NCBI RefSeq assembly: GCF_003570995.1
Contig: NZ_QXIY01000008.1
Span: 1-64,000 of the forward strand
DNA: 64,000 bases
Source of the DNA: Candidatus Cryosericum septentrionale
Lineage (GTDB): Bacteria > Caldisericota > Caldisericia > Cryosericales > Cryosericaceae
Reading direction: 5' to 3'
The first letter of the stretch is position 1; every line of letters begins with the position of its first letter. Positions 21,003-30,131 of this stretch are shown here, piece by piece. The notes under the pieces were generated by a model that saw nothing but the letters and a program-made list of their open reading frames with translations, ran no database searches and was not told the DNA's origin. The position numbers were made by a program, and so were the translations under genes.

Positions 21003-22559
21003 TCAGATGTCGGGATACCCAGTTATCTCCTGAATTTCGCGATAAAGCGGCTGCAGCGAGGGATAGATGCACTTGTAGACGCGCGTGTAGAGCTCATGGT
21101 AGATGCGGGACGCCTCGGGACGTGGAAGAAAGGTACTGTCCCAGTGAACCATATGCTGCGCCGCCTCTTCATGTGTAGCATAGACGCCGATCCCGACGAA
21201 ACCGTTGATGGCAGCGCCCAGACCCGACGTCTCATAGGTCTCGCTTCGCACCACCGGTCGATCGAACAAGTCTGCGGTGATCTGGCAGATGGCGTCGCTC
21301 TGCGAACCCCCTCCTGACACCATGACCCGGTTCACCTTCCGCCCGCTTTTGCGCTCGATGCGCTCGACCCCTTCGAGCAAGGCATAGCCGATGCCTTCGA
21401 TGATGGCGCGATAGATATGCGATCTGGTGTGCACATCGCCGAATCCGATCATGGATCCCTTGGCCTCGGGCATCTTCAGTCCGGGACCCCAGTATGGCTG
21501 GAGCATCAGTCCCTGCGATCCTGGCGGTACATCCTCCAGATGCTCGTTCAGCACAACCTCGGGGGAGACGCCTCGCTCTCGTGCTTCCACGGCTTCGCGA
21601 GCGGCGAATTCCTTCTTGAACCAGGTCACCATCCAGTAGCCACGGAATATCGCGACCTCGGGATTGAAGCTTCCTTTGACACTGGCTGGGTAAGGCGGCA
21701 TGAACGGAATCGACTCGTAGTACCTCCGTGACGTGGTCTGGGCGGTGGCAGTCGTCCCGAAGCTTAAGCTGATACTCGTCTCGTCGACACAGCCGACGCC
21801 CAGTGTCTCACATCCTTTGTCAGAGCCAGCGGCAATGACAGGTGTTCCTTCAGGAATACCTGTCTCACGTGCCGCTTCCGCTGATACTGTGCCCATCTGC
21901 CCGCCGGCATCCACAAGCTCGGGCATCTGATCCCGACGTGCGCTGAACATGTGCCACCGCCAGCTGTTGTCACTGCGGGGCCAGCTACGTGCAGCATAGT
22001 CAAACGGGGTGTGGCCTATCTGCGATGCCACCGAATCGACGTACCGTCCCATCAGTCGGAAGGAGAAGAACCCCGACAACAACAGCCACTTGCTGGTACG
22101 TGCCCACAATTCGGGCTCGTTCTCCACCATCCAGTTGTCTTTACCCTGACGTCGCGTAATCTCGGCGGCCATTGTCATGCCTGTCACTTTGAACTGCAGT
22201 CGGTCCACGAGAGGCATCGGTTTGTCACAACGAGCCATGCGCTGATCCAGCCAGATGATGGCAGGGCGCACAGGGACTCCGTTGGCATCCATAGGAACGA
22301 CCGTATCACGCTGCGTGGTCACCGCGACAGCTCCGATACGGCTCCACAGCTCAGGCGACTCTCCCCTTAGTCGCTGCAGCGCCGTGCATGTGTCACGCCA
22401 GTAGTCTTCGGCCTCGTGCTCGGCATATCCAGGTACCGGTGAGAAATAGGGCTCGAATTCTACCTTCTGCTTGGTGACCAGATGACCACAGTCATCAAAC
22501 AACAAGCCTCGGACGCTCTGTGTGCCACAATCAATCGCCAAAACGAGACGGTCTCCCAT
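21003..22559 (-). CDS. FGGY-family carbohydrate kinase
   Basis: 518 residues with the two-lobed actin-like kinase fold. The N-terminal phosphate loop is LAIDCGTQSVRGLLFD, the second phosphate loop SISLSFGTTATAQT, and the C-terminal FGGY signature region VMVSGGGSQSDAICQI. Catalytic Asp is likely in AIIWLDQRMA. Xylulose, ribulose, glycerol and similar kinases share this pattern, and I cannot assign the sugar. The ATG at 22559 has GGGAGG upstream. There is no sugar transporter or isomerase nearby to indicate a pathway. It lies 51 bases downstream of the pyrophosphatase gene on the same strand, so they may be co-transcribed. Confidence 0.87.
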   Translation of the reverse strand: MGDRLVLAIDCGTQSVRGLLFDDCGHLVTKQKVEFEPYFSPVPGYAEHEAEDYWRDTCTALQRLRGESPELWSRIGAVAVTTQRDTVVPMDANGVPVRPAIIWLDQRMARCDKPMPLVDRLQFKVTGMTMAAEITRRQGKDNWMVENEPELWARTSKWLLLSGFFSFRLMGRYVDSVASQIGHTPFDYAARSWPRSDNSWRWHMFSARRDQMPELVDAGGQMGTVSAEAARETGIPEGTPVIAAGSDKGCETLGVGCVDETSISLSFGTTATAQTTSRRYYESIPFMPPYPASVKGSFNPEVAIFRGYWMVTWFKKEFAAREAVEARERGVSPEVVLNEHLEDVPPGSQGLMLQPYWGPGLKMPEAKGSMIGFGDVHTRSHIYRAIIEGIGYALLEGVERIERKSGRKVNRVMVSGGGSQSDAICQITADLFDRPVVRSETYETSGLGAAINGFVGIGVYATHEEAAQHMVHWDSTFLPRPEASRIYHELYTRVYKCIYPSLQPLYREIQEITGYPDI

Positions 22560-22610
22560 CGCAATCCTCCCCTCCAACCGGGTCCGGCGGACCCGCGGCC
22601 ACTATGCGAA

Positions 22611-24251
22611 CTATGCATATCGCGACAGGACCTCGGCCACCGGTGGAATGAAGTCCTTCTTTCGAGAGAGTACTCCATCGAGAACGGCATGTCCATCTTC
22701 CATGTGCACATCAAATGCCTCTTCAAACGCCTCGGCAGGCCCGGCGACGACCAGATATGACGTCCTGCTTAGAGGATCCGTGGCCAGAAATGCTACCATG
22801 GCGAGCCCCATGCGTGCCCGCACATCCCGCATTGCCTGCTTGAATTCCGACTCCCGTTCCCGAATACGGTCAAAAGAGAACACGACAGCCTGAGAGACGC
22901 CGATGCGCGTGTCGAAGAGGTCGAATTCCTTGAAGTCCCGCATCAGAACTTCTGTCGCAGGAAGACCCTTGAACATCACGGAACCGTTCTGAAGCAGCTC
23001 GAGGCCATATGCTTCCGCGTCGATGCCAATGGTCGCCGCCAGTCGCCGCACGGCGCGGACGTCCTTTGGCGTAGTTGTCGAGAGGTTGAGGTTCATTGTG
23101 TCCGAGAGAATGCCCGACATCAGGAGCCCGGCTACCGACTTCGGCATGAACACCCCATTCTCCGTACACAGTTCGGCGACGATCGTACACGTGCTCCCGA
23201 CCGGCTCGTTGTGGAAGTAGATGGGGCGGAAGGTGGAGATATCGCCGACACGGTGATGATCAATGATCTCGAGGATATCGGCCTCCTCCACGCCGTCGAC
23301 AGCCTGCAGCGTCTCGTTGTGGTCCACGAGGACAACCTTCTTGCGCGTGAAGGGGATGAGGTCAGAGCGGGTGACGATGTTCACCGGGTGGCGCGCTGCG
23401 TCGACGACGACAGCACAGCGAGCAGACGAGTCGAGCACCGCCTTCTTTGCTCTCTCCAGCGTGTCTGTCATGCCCAGCAAGGGCACGGTGCCTTCCATAA
23501 ATGCAGATACCGGAATCGACGACCAGAGAGCGCGCAGCGCCTGTGTCACCGTCATATCCGTCTCGAGAACAAGGCTCAGATGGGACGGCCACTGTGCCTC
23601 TGTTTCCGCCGTAGCGGCCCTGCCAGTGACAATCAGGGTGGAAGCGGCCGAACACGCTGCCAGGACGTCCTCGGAGGGTATCCCGTCAGAGATGATAATC
23701 GTGACATCCTCGGACCCCGGCGCAAGACGCCCCACCGAACCGGTGACAACAAGTAATCGTCCCCTTAGCTCCGTGGATTCCCGGGTATGTACGACGATCC
23801 TGGCTGACAGTTGTCGTACGAGGGTGTCGAGGTCCACGGCATAGGGGAGGACGTCGGCATGCTCAAGCTGGTCGGCGTACGCGGTGGCGATGTCGACGGC
23901 GTCCACAACGCCTCGTACAACCAGTGCATCGTCGACGACCGGGAGCGAATGAATATGGTTGTCCTTCATGAGAATGGCGGCCTTCCCGACGCGGGTGGAG
24001 GGAGCGACTGTCACGAGGCACTTCCGGGGAATGTCCTGAACCTGTGGCATCAGCGATCTCAACAGCGGCGGCACGCAAAACCCGAAGCGCTCCAGAACGA
24101 AGCGGGTCTCATCGTTGAGGTCTCCTCCACGAACAGCGGTATAGACGCGGGAAGGGTCTGTCCGATTCTTGTAGAACGCGTAGCCAAGGGCAGAGCAGAT
24201 GGAATCCGTATCCGGATTCTTGTGCCCGGTCACAATGACTCTCTGTCGCAT
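22611..24251 (-). CDS. ppaC: CBS/DRTGG-regulated manganese-dependent inorganic pyrophosphatase
   Basis: A 546-residue family II pyrophosphatase with an internal regulatory insert. The DHH domain opens GHKNPDTDSICSALGYAF (Mn ligands His and Asp) and resumes at VLVDHNE and IIDHHRVGD. Between them lie CBS1 (about 70-120), a DRTGG domain (about 150-230) and CBS2 (about 255-300). The DHHA2 domain at the C-terminus ends near LSRKKDFIPPVAEVL. Known relatives are inhibited by AMP/ADP and activated by ATP or diadenosine polyphosphates. The start at 24251 was chosen because the first residues match the family. The open frame continues about 170 codons upstream over the next gene. The upstream gene ends one base before. 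Confidence 0.94.
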   Translation of the reverse strand: MRQRVIVTGHKNPDTDSICSALGYAFYKNRTDPSRVYTAVRGGDLNDETRFVLERFGFCVPPLLRSLMPQVQDIPRKCLVTVAPSTRVGKAAILMKDNHIHSLPVVDDALVVRGVVDAVDIATAYADQLEHADVLPYAVDLDTLVRQLSARIVVHTRESTELRGRLLVVTGSVGRLAPGSEDVTIIISDGIPSEDVLAACSAASTLIVTGRAATAETEAQWPSHLSLVLETDMTVTQALRALWSSIPVSAFMEGTVPLLGMTDTLERAKKAVLDSSARCAVVVDAARHPVNIVTRSDLIPFTRKKVVLVDHNETLQAVDGVEEADILEIIDHHRVGDISTFRPIYFHNEPVGSTCTIVAELCTENGVFMPKSVAGLLMSGILSDTMNLNLSTTTPKDVRAVRRLAATIGIDAEAYGLELLQNGSVMFKGLPATEVLMRDFKEFDLFDTRIGVSQAVVFSFDRIRERESEFKQAMRDVRARMGLAMVAFLATDPLSRTSYLVVAGPAEAFEEAFDVHMEDGHAVLDGVLSRKKDFIPPVAEVLSRYA

Positions 24252-24252
24252 G

Positions 24253-25344
24253 TCAGCTACTCTTTTCGCCCTGGACGACCTGGACCGCTCCACGCGCCTG
24301 CATGTCCGAGGCAGGCTGGGCCGACCGCTCCGAGTGGAGAGCGAGGTTCGTCCTGTAGAGTGTCGTCCACTGAAACTTGTATGGCTCCTCGCCTCGCATG
24401 AAATCCAGCTCGTGGCAACCCTCGCGAAACGACTGCTCTGCAAACGATACCAGCACAATGCGCCCAAGCGAGTAGTCTGCGTACGTGGGGTCGTACTGAG
24501 TATTCCAGGTAGACACAACTCCCTGCCACTGGTACCCGAGCATGAATGCGAGCAGAGCGTCTCCGCACCGGAGCTCCCCCACGCGCAACTGGTTTCGCCG
24601 GCCCATGAGTGGAAGCACTTCTCGAAGGAACTCCTGGTCCGGATGGTCGAGGAACGGGCTCCGATGGTCGTCGGCCGACCGGCGCTCATCCGACAGTGCA
24701 ACAACCTCGTCCACAAACACGCTGTCAACTTCTCTGCGATCGACGTAACGCAGTTCCAGCCCATTTCTTTGGCAACTGTTCAGCTTGTTCCATCTGTTCA
24801 GCTTGTTCCGCACCTCATGCCGGAATCCCTTGCCCATGGTGGCGTAGAATGCCTCCCAGCTGCCCTTGATTGGCAGGTATGGGCATCGCACCGTCGTTTG
24901 CCACACTGCAGGGACACGGCCTGCCTCGATCACACGGTCCAGAAACGCCTTGTTCGGCGACAGGGCCGGGATCTCCTCGAGATCCATCCCGTCCCATGAC
25001 GAACGAAGATCCAGCAGGGCTGAGACAAGGGCCTCAGTCACCTCCGGGCGATCCCGGGGAGTAATGAAGTCAGCGTAGTCCGAGAGCCCCTGACCAATGA
25101 AATGGAGGTTCCTGGAAACAGCTGCAAAGGTATCGGCATACAGTGGAGCAAGGCCAACGGGCACGCTGTCTTCGTATGCTACAATGAGCAGTAGTAGCCT
25201 GTCCACGCCGAAGTGTTTCCACCACGTAAACAACCATTCAAACGTAGAATGGCACGTATTGGCGACGCTTCCGGCAACCAGCCGATTCCAGAACGGTTCC
25301 AGCGATGCGAACCCCGTGCTGTCCTTGATGAGCCTTGTTTCCAT
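24253..25344 (-). CDS. FemAB/BioF2-like GNAT acyltransferase
   Basis: 363 residues of the acetyltransferase superfamily type often called BioF2-like or FemAB-like. The N-terminal part holds FEWLFTWWKHFG and LLIVAYEDSVPVGLAPL, and the C-terminal GNAT domain (about 190-340) has LRVGELRCGDALLAFMLGYQ and SLGRIVLVSFAEQSFREG. Proteins of this class are commonly found in polysaccharide or cell-envelope gene sets, but no such genes are adjacent, so the substrate is unknown. The ATG at 25344 has GAGG ten bases upstream. A TTG one codon earlier is an alternative. The TGA is one base from the ppaC start, which makes coupling likely. Confidence 0.75.
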   Translation of the reverse strand: METRLIKDSTGFASLEPFWNRLVAGSVANTCHSTFEWLFTWWKHFGVDRLLLLIVAYEDSVPVGLAPLYADTFAAVSRNLHFIGQGLSDYADFITPRDRPEVTEALVSALLDLRSSWDGMDLEEIPALSPNKAFLDRVIEAGRVPAVWQTTVRCPYLPIKGSWEAFYATMGKGFRHEVRNKLNRWNKLNSCQRNGLELRYVDRREVDSVFVDEVVALSDERRSADDHRSPFLDHPDQEFLREVLPLMGRRNQLRVGELRCGDALLAFMLGYQWQGVVSTWNTQYDPTYADYSLGRIVLVSFAEQSFREGCHELDFMRGEEPYKFQWTTLYRTNLALHSERSAQPASDMQARGAVQVVQGEKSS

Positions 25345-25507
25345 CAATGTTGTTCCTCTCCTGTCACAACGAGTCGCAATCAGAATCACGGCACGTCAAA
25401 ACCCAGGCATAGTGCGGTTTCACGGTTACGGGGGTAGACTCGCGCTTATGCATCAATACAGTATACATGAGAATCACCCCACCACACCGCTGCAAAGGAG
25501 AATACCT

Positions 25508-26161
25508 GTGTTCGATCTCTATCTGTTTGACCTCGATGGAACGCTTGTCGATACACGTCGCGACATTGCAGAGGCCGTTAACCATGTCCTTCAGCTGCAC
25601 GCCCGGCCTGTTGCCGACCTCGCCACTGTCATCTCGTGGGTGGGAGACGGACTGGATGACATGATGGCACGAGCCTTTAAGACTGACGAAGGGGAGTTCG
25701 TCGATGAGCTGGTGGACGAATTCCGCTCCTACTACAAGGACCACTGTACTGACTTCTCGTACGTCTATGAAGGTTGCTCGGAGACACTCACATCGCTGCA
25801 GGAACAGGGAGCCCACCTGTCAGTGCTGACGAACAAACCCCAGGATCTCTCGCTCGAGATCCTGCGGCACCTCGGGATACTGCAGTACTTCGACCGTGTC
25901 GTTGGGCCCAGCGACACCGACCTGCGCAAGCCAGATCCATCCAATCTCTTGTCCTTGGTACGTGACATTGGCACCAGCAAGGAGCGAACGCTCATGGTTG
26001 GGGACTCCCGGAACGACATCCTTGTAGCTCGCAACGCCGGTGTAGCTTCGTGCGGCTGCACATTCGGCTACATCGGACGCGATGCACTGCTTGAGCTCAA
26101 TCCCACCTACCTTATCGAAACCTGGCCTGGGCTTCTGCTGCTGGCAGACCCTGCGAGTTGA
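25508..26161 (+). CDS. HAD-family phosphatase, phosphoglycolate phosphatase-like
   Basis: 217 residues. Motif I is LYLFDLDGTLVDTRRD with both aspartates, the alpha-helical cap spans about 20-85, motif II is LSVLTNKP, motif III lysine is in DTDLRKPDPSN, and motif IV is MVGDSRNDILVA. The pattern is that of Gph/PpaX phosphatases, acting on phosphoglycolate, pyrophosphate or small phosphomonoesters. GTG 25508 follows AAGGAG at 7 bases. The much longer open frame upstream crosses the divergent gene and is rejected. It is followed by a terminator at 26212-26233. Confidence 0.9.
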   Translation: MFDLYLFDLDGTLVDTRRDIAEAVNHVLQLHARPVADLATVISWVGDGLDDMMARAFKTDEGEFVDELVDEFRSYYKDHCTDFSYVYEGCSETLTSLQEQGAHLSVLTNKPQDLSLEILRHLGILQYFDRVVGPSDTDLRKPDPSNLLSLVRDIGTSKERTLMVGDSRNDILVARNAGVASCGCTFGYIGRDALLELNPTYLIETWPGLLLLADPAS

Positions 26162-26211
26162 AGCCTGCGCCTGCCGAACTACAATAATCCCGTCAGTTCT
26201 GGAACGTGCCA

Positions 26212-26233
26212 CCCCAGGATTCCGGGGTTTTTT
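26212..26233 (+). terminator. Intrinsic terminator after the HAD phosphatase
   Basis: CCCC(A)GG-ATT-CCGGGG stem with one bulged base, followed directly by six T (26228-26233), 50 bases past the stop. Confidence 0.75.
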
Positions 26234-26244
26234 GCCACAATGAG

Positions 26245-26260
26245 CGTCCGCATGCGGACG
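26245..26260. promoter_or_regulatory. Perfect 16-bp palindrome before the amidohydrolase
   Basis: CGTCCGCATGCGGACG is self-complementary throughout and ends one base before the ribosome binding site of the amidohydrolase gene. It could be an operator or a small RNA hairpin hiding the start. Confidence 0.45.
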
Positions 26261-26274
26261 GGAGGAATACGATT

Positions 26275-27867
26275 ATGCGGCATGAAGACACAGCACTGCT
26301 CCATGTCAGGGTCATGTCGTCGCTGGACGGACGGTGGAAACAGACTGGCGACGCCCTGTACTTGAGAAATGGAATCATCGACCATATCGGAAGTACTGCC
26401 GACGTCCAGGCAATAGCCTCCAGCAGGAACGCACAGGTCCTCGACTTCGCCGGCACACCTGGAGCGACGTGCTATCCCGCATTCATGGACTCTCACCTGC
26501 ACCTTGAACTGTACGGGTTCTCTCTTCTGCACGTGAACCTGAATGGTGAGACCTCACTCGACAGCGCCCTGGAGCGCATACGCCTAGCTGGGAGACCGGA
26601 CAACGGAGCCTGGGTCCAGGGCGATTGCTGGGACGACGAACTCTGGTCCGACAGCCCACATCGGCGCCAGCTCGACGATCTCTACCCGAATTCGCCAGTG
26701 GTTCTTAACCGCAAGGACTACCACTCACTCTGGCTCAACACGGCCGCTCTCAAGGCGGTTGACCTGTGGAATTCCCGCCCATTCGGCTCTGACCTCGTTC
26801 CATGCGACACAGACGGCCCCACCGGTATCGTCCGCGACGCCGCTCAGGACTGGGCACTTTCCCGCATTCCTGCCCCCCAGCTCGACGAACGGTTCGCTGC
26901 ACTCCATTGCGCCATCAGCAAGCTGCTCTCGATGGGATTTGCCTCATGCTGCAGCATGGATTATGACATTCTCCCGGAACTCCAGGCACTCATTCCTGCC
27001 ATGAGCGACGAACCTCGCATCCGGATCTGGCAGGCCGTCGGCCTCGACAACCTCGACGCGGCTGTCTCGCTTGGACTCCGGTCCGGTTTCGGCTCAGACT
27101 TCCTCCGACTCGGGGGCATCAAGGTCTTCGCCGACGGTTCACTGGGTTCCCGGACTGCGTACATGGAGGAGCCATGGCCAGGAGCGCCTGGCAACCATGG
27201 CTACCACACCTACGAATCCGTAAACTGGCTTGCCGACCGATTCCGCAAGGCGGACGAGAACGGCTTGTGGGTATGGATCCACGCCATCGGCGACAGGGCG
27301 AACAAGGAGACGCTGGATGCGTTCGAACAAGCCGGCGTCGCCACTTCCAAGGGGCATGCTCACCACCGCATAGAACACGCCCAGTTCCTGCGCCCCGAGG
27401 ATGTGGAACGCTTTGCCAACCTCGGCATCACAGCGTCCGTGCAGCCCTCGCACCTCGACCTCGATATCGGCAAGCTGAAGACGGTCTTCCCCACGCCGCA
27501 TCCTCGTTCGTATGCCTTCAGGTCATTGCTCGACAGCGGCGTAGAGCTGGACTTTGGATCCGACGCACCCGTCGAAGACCCGGACGCACTCAAGGGCATC
27601 GCGTTCGCGGCATTCCGGACACGAGCGGGCGAACTTCCCTATCAGAGCGAGCAGTGCGTCAGCGTGCAGGACGCACTTACCGCATACACCATGACACCTC
27701 AGAGCTCCGTAGGCCTTTTCGGACAGCGGGGCAATCTCGCAGAAGGGCAGGACGCAGATATCGTCGTCCTGTCGAGAGATATCTTGGGAGACAACGAACC
27801 GCTGGCAGTCCGGTCGACTCAAGTCCTCGCCACTATCGTGGCAGGCGACCTTGCATTCAAAGCCTGA
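26275..27867 (+). CDS. YtcJ-like metal-dependent amidohydrolase
   Basis: 530 residues of the amidohydrolase_3 (YtcJ/exoenzyme-regulatory AepA-like) family. The metal site DSHLHLELYG lies at about 76, the barrel lysine region is KVFADGSLGSRTAYM, then HAIGDRANKETLDAFE, RIEHAQFL and the catalytic aspartate in DFGSDAPVEDPD. The C-terminal beta domain ends LATIVAGDLAFKA. The true substrates of this family are mostly unknown: N-acyl or cyclic amides are likely. GGGAGG precedes the ATG at 26275. It is followed by a strong terminator. No transporter is adjacent. Confidence 0.88.
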   Translation: MRHEDTALLHVRVMSSLDGRWKQTGDALYLRNGIIDHIGSTADVQAIASSRNAQVLDFAGTPGATCYPAFMDSHLHLELYGFSLLHVNLNGETSLDSALERIRLAGRPDNGAWVQGDCWDDELWSDSPHRRQLDDLYPNSPVVLNRKDYHSLWLNTAALKAVDLWNSRPFGSDLVPCDTDGPTGIVRDAAQDWALSRIPAPQLDERFAALHCAISKLLSMGFASCCSMDYDILPELQALIPAMSDEPRIRIWQAVGLDNLDAAVSLGLRSGFGSDFLRLGGIKVFADGSLGSRTAYMEEPWPGAPGNHGYHTYESVNWLADRFRKADENGLWVWIHAIGDRANKETLDAFEQAGVATSKGHAHHRIEHAQFLRPEDVERFANLGITASVQPSHLDLDIGKLKTVFPTPHPRSYAFRSLLDSGVELDFGSDAPVEDPDALKGIAFAAFRTRAGELPYQSEQCVSVQDALTAYTMTPQSSVGLFGQRGNLAEGQDADIVVLSRDILGDNEPLAVRSTQVLATIVAGDLAFKA

Positions 27868-27890
27868 GCACGGGAGAGCTTGTATAGCAG

Positions 27891-27922
27891 GAGGCCCCGC
27901 TTACGCGGGGCCTCGTTGTTTT
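27891..27922 (+). terminator. Intrinsic terminator after the amidohydrolase
   Basis: Perfect 10-bp stem GAGGCCCCGC with TTAC loop, then GTTGTTTT. It may also insulate the convergent trk operon ending at 27947. Confidence 0.85.
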
Positions 27923-27946
27923 GCACTGACGTTCCGATTGCGATAC

Positions 27947-28465
27947 TCAGTGTTCGGTCCCACGAGTCGGTTTGCGATAGTAGAGCCACATGACCAGACC
28001 CAGGAACCCGGCAAGAACGACAAACCACACGACCCTGTCGAGGTGAACGGGGTTTGCCTTGGTGGAACCAGGCGTCAGGACCGTCACGCTCACGGCGTGG
28101 ATGTCGGTCTCACCCTCGTGCTGGACGCACACACGGTGGAAGACACCGGTGATGAGCACGACGTCTCCAACTGTACGGTAGTCCTCCGCGTGCGAAAGGG
28201 CAGGCATGGCCACGCCCTCCGGGACAAATACCCCCATGGCAGTGTTGTTGCCATCCGACAGGTTCATCCATGTGCCGTCCTCGCGTACCATCAGATCCTG
28301 CAGTACCTCTCCCTTGAACGACACTGTCTTCCCGTCCCACTTGTAGGAGTTTTCCACAAGTTCCGTCGTCGACAGCAGGGGCGGTTGTCCAGCGCTTGCG
28401 GGAATAGGGGCGACGATCAGAACCCCGAGCGCCATGATTGTCAGAACGACACAGAGTCTCTTCAT
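27947..28465 (-). CDS. Exported or membrane-anchored OB-fold-like protein of the trk operon
   Basis: 172 residues. A signal peptide or N-terminal anchor (MKRLCVVLTIMALGVLIVAP, then ASAG) is followed by a domain with alternating strands: DGKTVSFKGEVLQDLMV, GTWMNLSDGNNTAMGVFV, then DVVLITGVFHRVC. That pattern is OB-fold-like, as in NirD- or DUF4131-like nucleic acid or ligand folds. A C-terminal membrane helix (RVVWFVVLAGFLGLVMWLYY) and a basic tail close it, so the domain would face outside. It starts inside the trkH stop (ATGA overlap), tying it to potassium uptake. The function is unknown, perhaps an accessory to TrkH. Confidence 0.7.
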   Translation of the reverse strand: MKRLCVVLTIMALGVLIVAPIPASAGQPPLLSTTELVENSYKWDGKTVSFKGEVLQDLMVREDGTWMNLSDGNNTAMGVFVPEGVAMPALSHAEDYRTVGDVVLITGVFHRVCVQHEGETDIHAVSVTVLTPGSTKANPVHLDRVVWFVVLAGFLGLVMWLYYRKPTRGTEH

Positions 28466-29985
28466 ACGGCTGCCTTCCTGAGTCTCATGCTCCGGAAGCT
28501 TGTGGCGATGAACCCAAACAGGGTGAATACGGACAGGAACTCCAGACGTCCCATCCACATCTCCAGAATGTACACGATTTTCAGCAACGTGGGCATGCCG
28601 GCCTGTGTCACTCCGCACGATAATCCAGTGTTGCTGCCAGCCGACACGGACTCGAACAACGCATCTACCATGGGATATCCGTAGGCCATGCCCACGATGG
28701 CGCCAACAACATAGATGAGGACATACAGGACGACGATGACTGCCGCGCTCTTGACCACGCCGTCGCTGATCACGTTGTCATGCAGGTGATGATAGTGCCC
28801 CGTAACGACAGCACGCTCGGGAGACAGGAGCTTCCTGATGTCGGTTGCTATGCCCTTGACGATGATGCCTATGCGCAGTCCCTTGAACCCACCGCCAGTC
28901 GAAGCGGCGCTCGCGCCGATAGCCATGGCGATGGTCGTCGCAAGCATGCCCAGAGGACCCCATTCGCGCACAAACGTCCGCGCATAGATGTTGGACTGGC
29001 CAGTCGTCGTATGGCCCGATACCAGTTGAAAGAATCCACGCCGAAACAATGCCACGGCATTTGGATATACGCCTCGCTGCATCAGTGCCAGACACACGAG
29101 AGAGAAGGTCGTCAACACAGTGACAGTAAACGAGACAATCTCAACGTTGCGAAGGATTTCCTTGCGGTTGCCGCTCCAGACGGCGTAGTGCAGGGCGAAG
29201 TTGAATGAACCCAAGATGAAAAAAACCATGCTGGCGATCTCCATCGCACTGCTGTGATAGTACAGCATGTTCTGGCTGTAGGGGGCAAAACCTCCGGTGC
29301 TCCAAGCGGACATGAAGATGTACGCGCCGTGAAAGAATGCAAGGTGTGGCTTGATGCCGTTCGCTATGGCGATGAGTCCAAGGACAACAGTACCGACGCC
29401 CAAGTAAATGAGGGAAATGCGCCAGATGAGGACCGCGATGTGCCGCACGTTGGGTTCGAGCTTCTCTTCCTTGCCTTCGCCGACCATGATCTTGAACGCA
29501 CCGCCCGTGGAACCGATCAGGAACGTCAGAGCCAGCACGACGATCCCTTGACCGCCGACGTACGTCAGGAGATGGCGCCACATGTTCAGTCCCTGGGAAA
29601 TGTGATCCAGGTCCTGCAGGAGAAACAGGCCCGTCGTCGTGTACCCGCTCATCGTGTCGAAACATGCATCGAGGAACGACTTCTCGTGTCCGCTTAGCAT
29701 GTAGGGAACGCCAGAGAGTACCATGGCGACCAGCCATGATCCCGCAGCGATGACCATCGCATGGGTAAGTCCCGGGGTGTTCTTCGTACGAGAGATGAGC
29801 GCCAGAATATATCCGACGAGCAGTGTCAGTGCAGCGGAAATGGCAAAATCCAGAGCGGAGGCCCATTCACGAAAAACGAGACTGGTCACCATCGGGATGA
29901 GCATCAGCAAACCGACGCCAATGGTGACAAGGCCAGTATAGTATCCTATGATACGAAAGTCCTCTCTCCAGACCCTGCGAATCAT
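28462..29985 (-). CDS. trkH: TrkH/KtrB-type potassium uptake channel subunit
   Basis: 507 residues, with hydrophobic M1-P-M2 repeats. Four pore loops are readable: MSGYTTTGLF, SAWSTGGFAP, VSGHTTTGQS and SAGSNTGLSCG, each with the filter glycine. It mediates K+ entry, gated by cytosolic TrkA rings that bind NAD(H) or ATP/ADP. It is preceded 3 bases upstream by the small peptide gene and overlaps the OB-fold gene. Its GGGG site lies in the end of the peptide gene. The third loop is slightly unusual in carrying HTTTGQ, but the pattern is otherwise regular. Confidence 0.94.
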   Translation of the reverse strand: MIRRVWREDFRIIGYYTGLVTIGVGLLMLIPMVTSLVFREWASALDFAISAALTLLVGYILALISRTKNTPGLTHAMVIAAGSWLVAMVLSGVPYMLSGHEKSFLDACFDTMSGYTTTGLFLLQDLDHISQGLNMWRHLLTYVGGQGIVVLALTFLIGSTGGAFKIMVGEGKEEKLEPNVRHIAVLIWRISLIYLGVGTVVLGLIAIANGIKPHLAFFHGAYIFMSAWSTGGFAPYSQNMLYYHSSAMEIASMVFFILGSFNFALHYAVWSGNRKEILRNVEIVSFTVTVLTTFSLVCLALMQRGVYPNAVALFRRGFFQLVSGHTTTGQSNIYARTFVREWGPLGMLATTIAMAIGASAASTGGGFKGLRIGIIVKGIATDIRKLLSPERAVVTGHYHHLHDNVISDGVVKSAAVIVVLYVLIYVVGAIVGMAYGYPMVDALFESVSAGSNTGLSCGVTQAGMPTLLKIVYILEMWMGRLEFLSVFTLFGFIATSFRSMRLRKAAV

Positions 29986-29988
29986 AGT

Positions 29989-30126
29989 CTAGCGCCCCAC
30001 GAAGAACAGCCAGGAGATGAGAAACGCGACCCCGATGAGGCCACCTGCAAATGCAACCTCTGTGAGCATCCCCAGGAGGTCACGACGGAGAGATGTCATA
30101 CGCTTCGTTCGAGTCCTTTCATTCAT
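29989..30126 (-). CDS. 45-residue single-span membrane peptide between trkA and trkH
   Basis: A short frame (ATG 30126 to TAG) encoding 45 residues: a basic N-terminus (MNERTRTKRMTSLRRDLLGM) and one hydrophobic helix (EVAFAGGLIGVAFLISWLFF). It has an AAGGGG site 8 bases before the ATG, starts 5 bases after the trkA stop and ends 3 bases before the trkH ATG, so it fills the gap exactly. The positive-inside rule predicts the N-terminus in the cytoplasm. I do not recognise a family. By analogy with small subunits such as KdpF it may stabilise TrkH, but that is inference. Confidence 0.65.
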   Translation of the reverse strand: MNERTRTKRMTSLRRDLLGMLTEVAFAGGLIGVAFLISWLFFVGR

Positions 30127-30131
30127 GACGG

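Noticed and set aside
22611..24764. 717-residue version of the pyrophosphatase
   Set aside because: The first 171 codons overlap the acyltransferase gene and are arginine/serine-rich noise; the family N-terminus begins at 24251.
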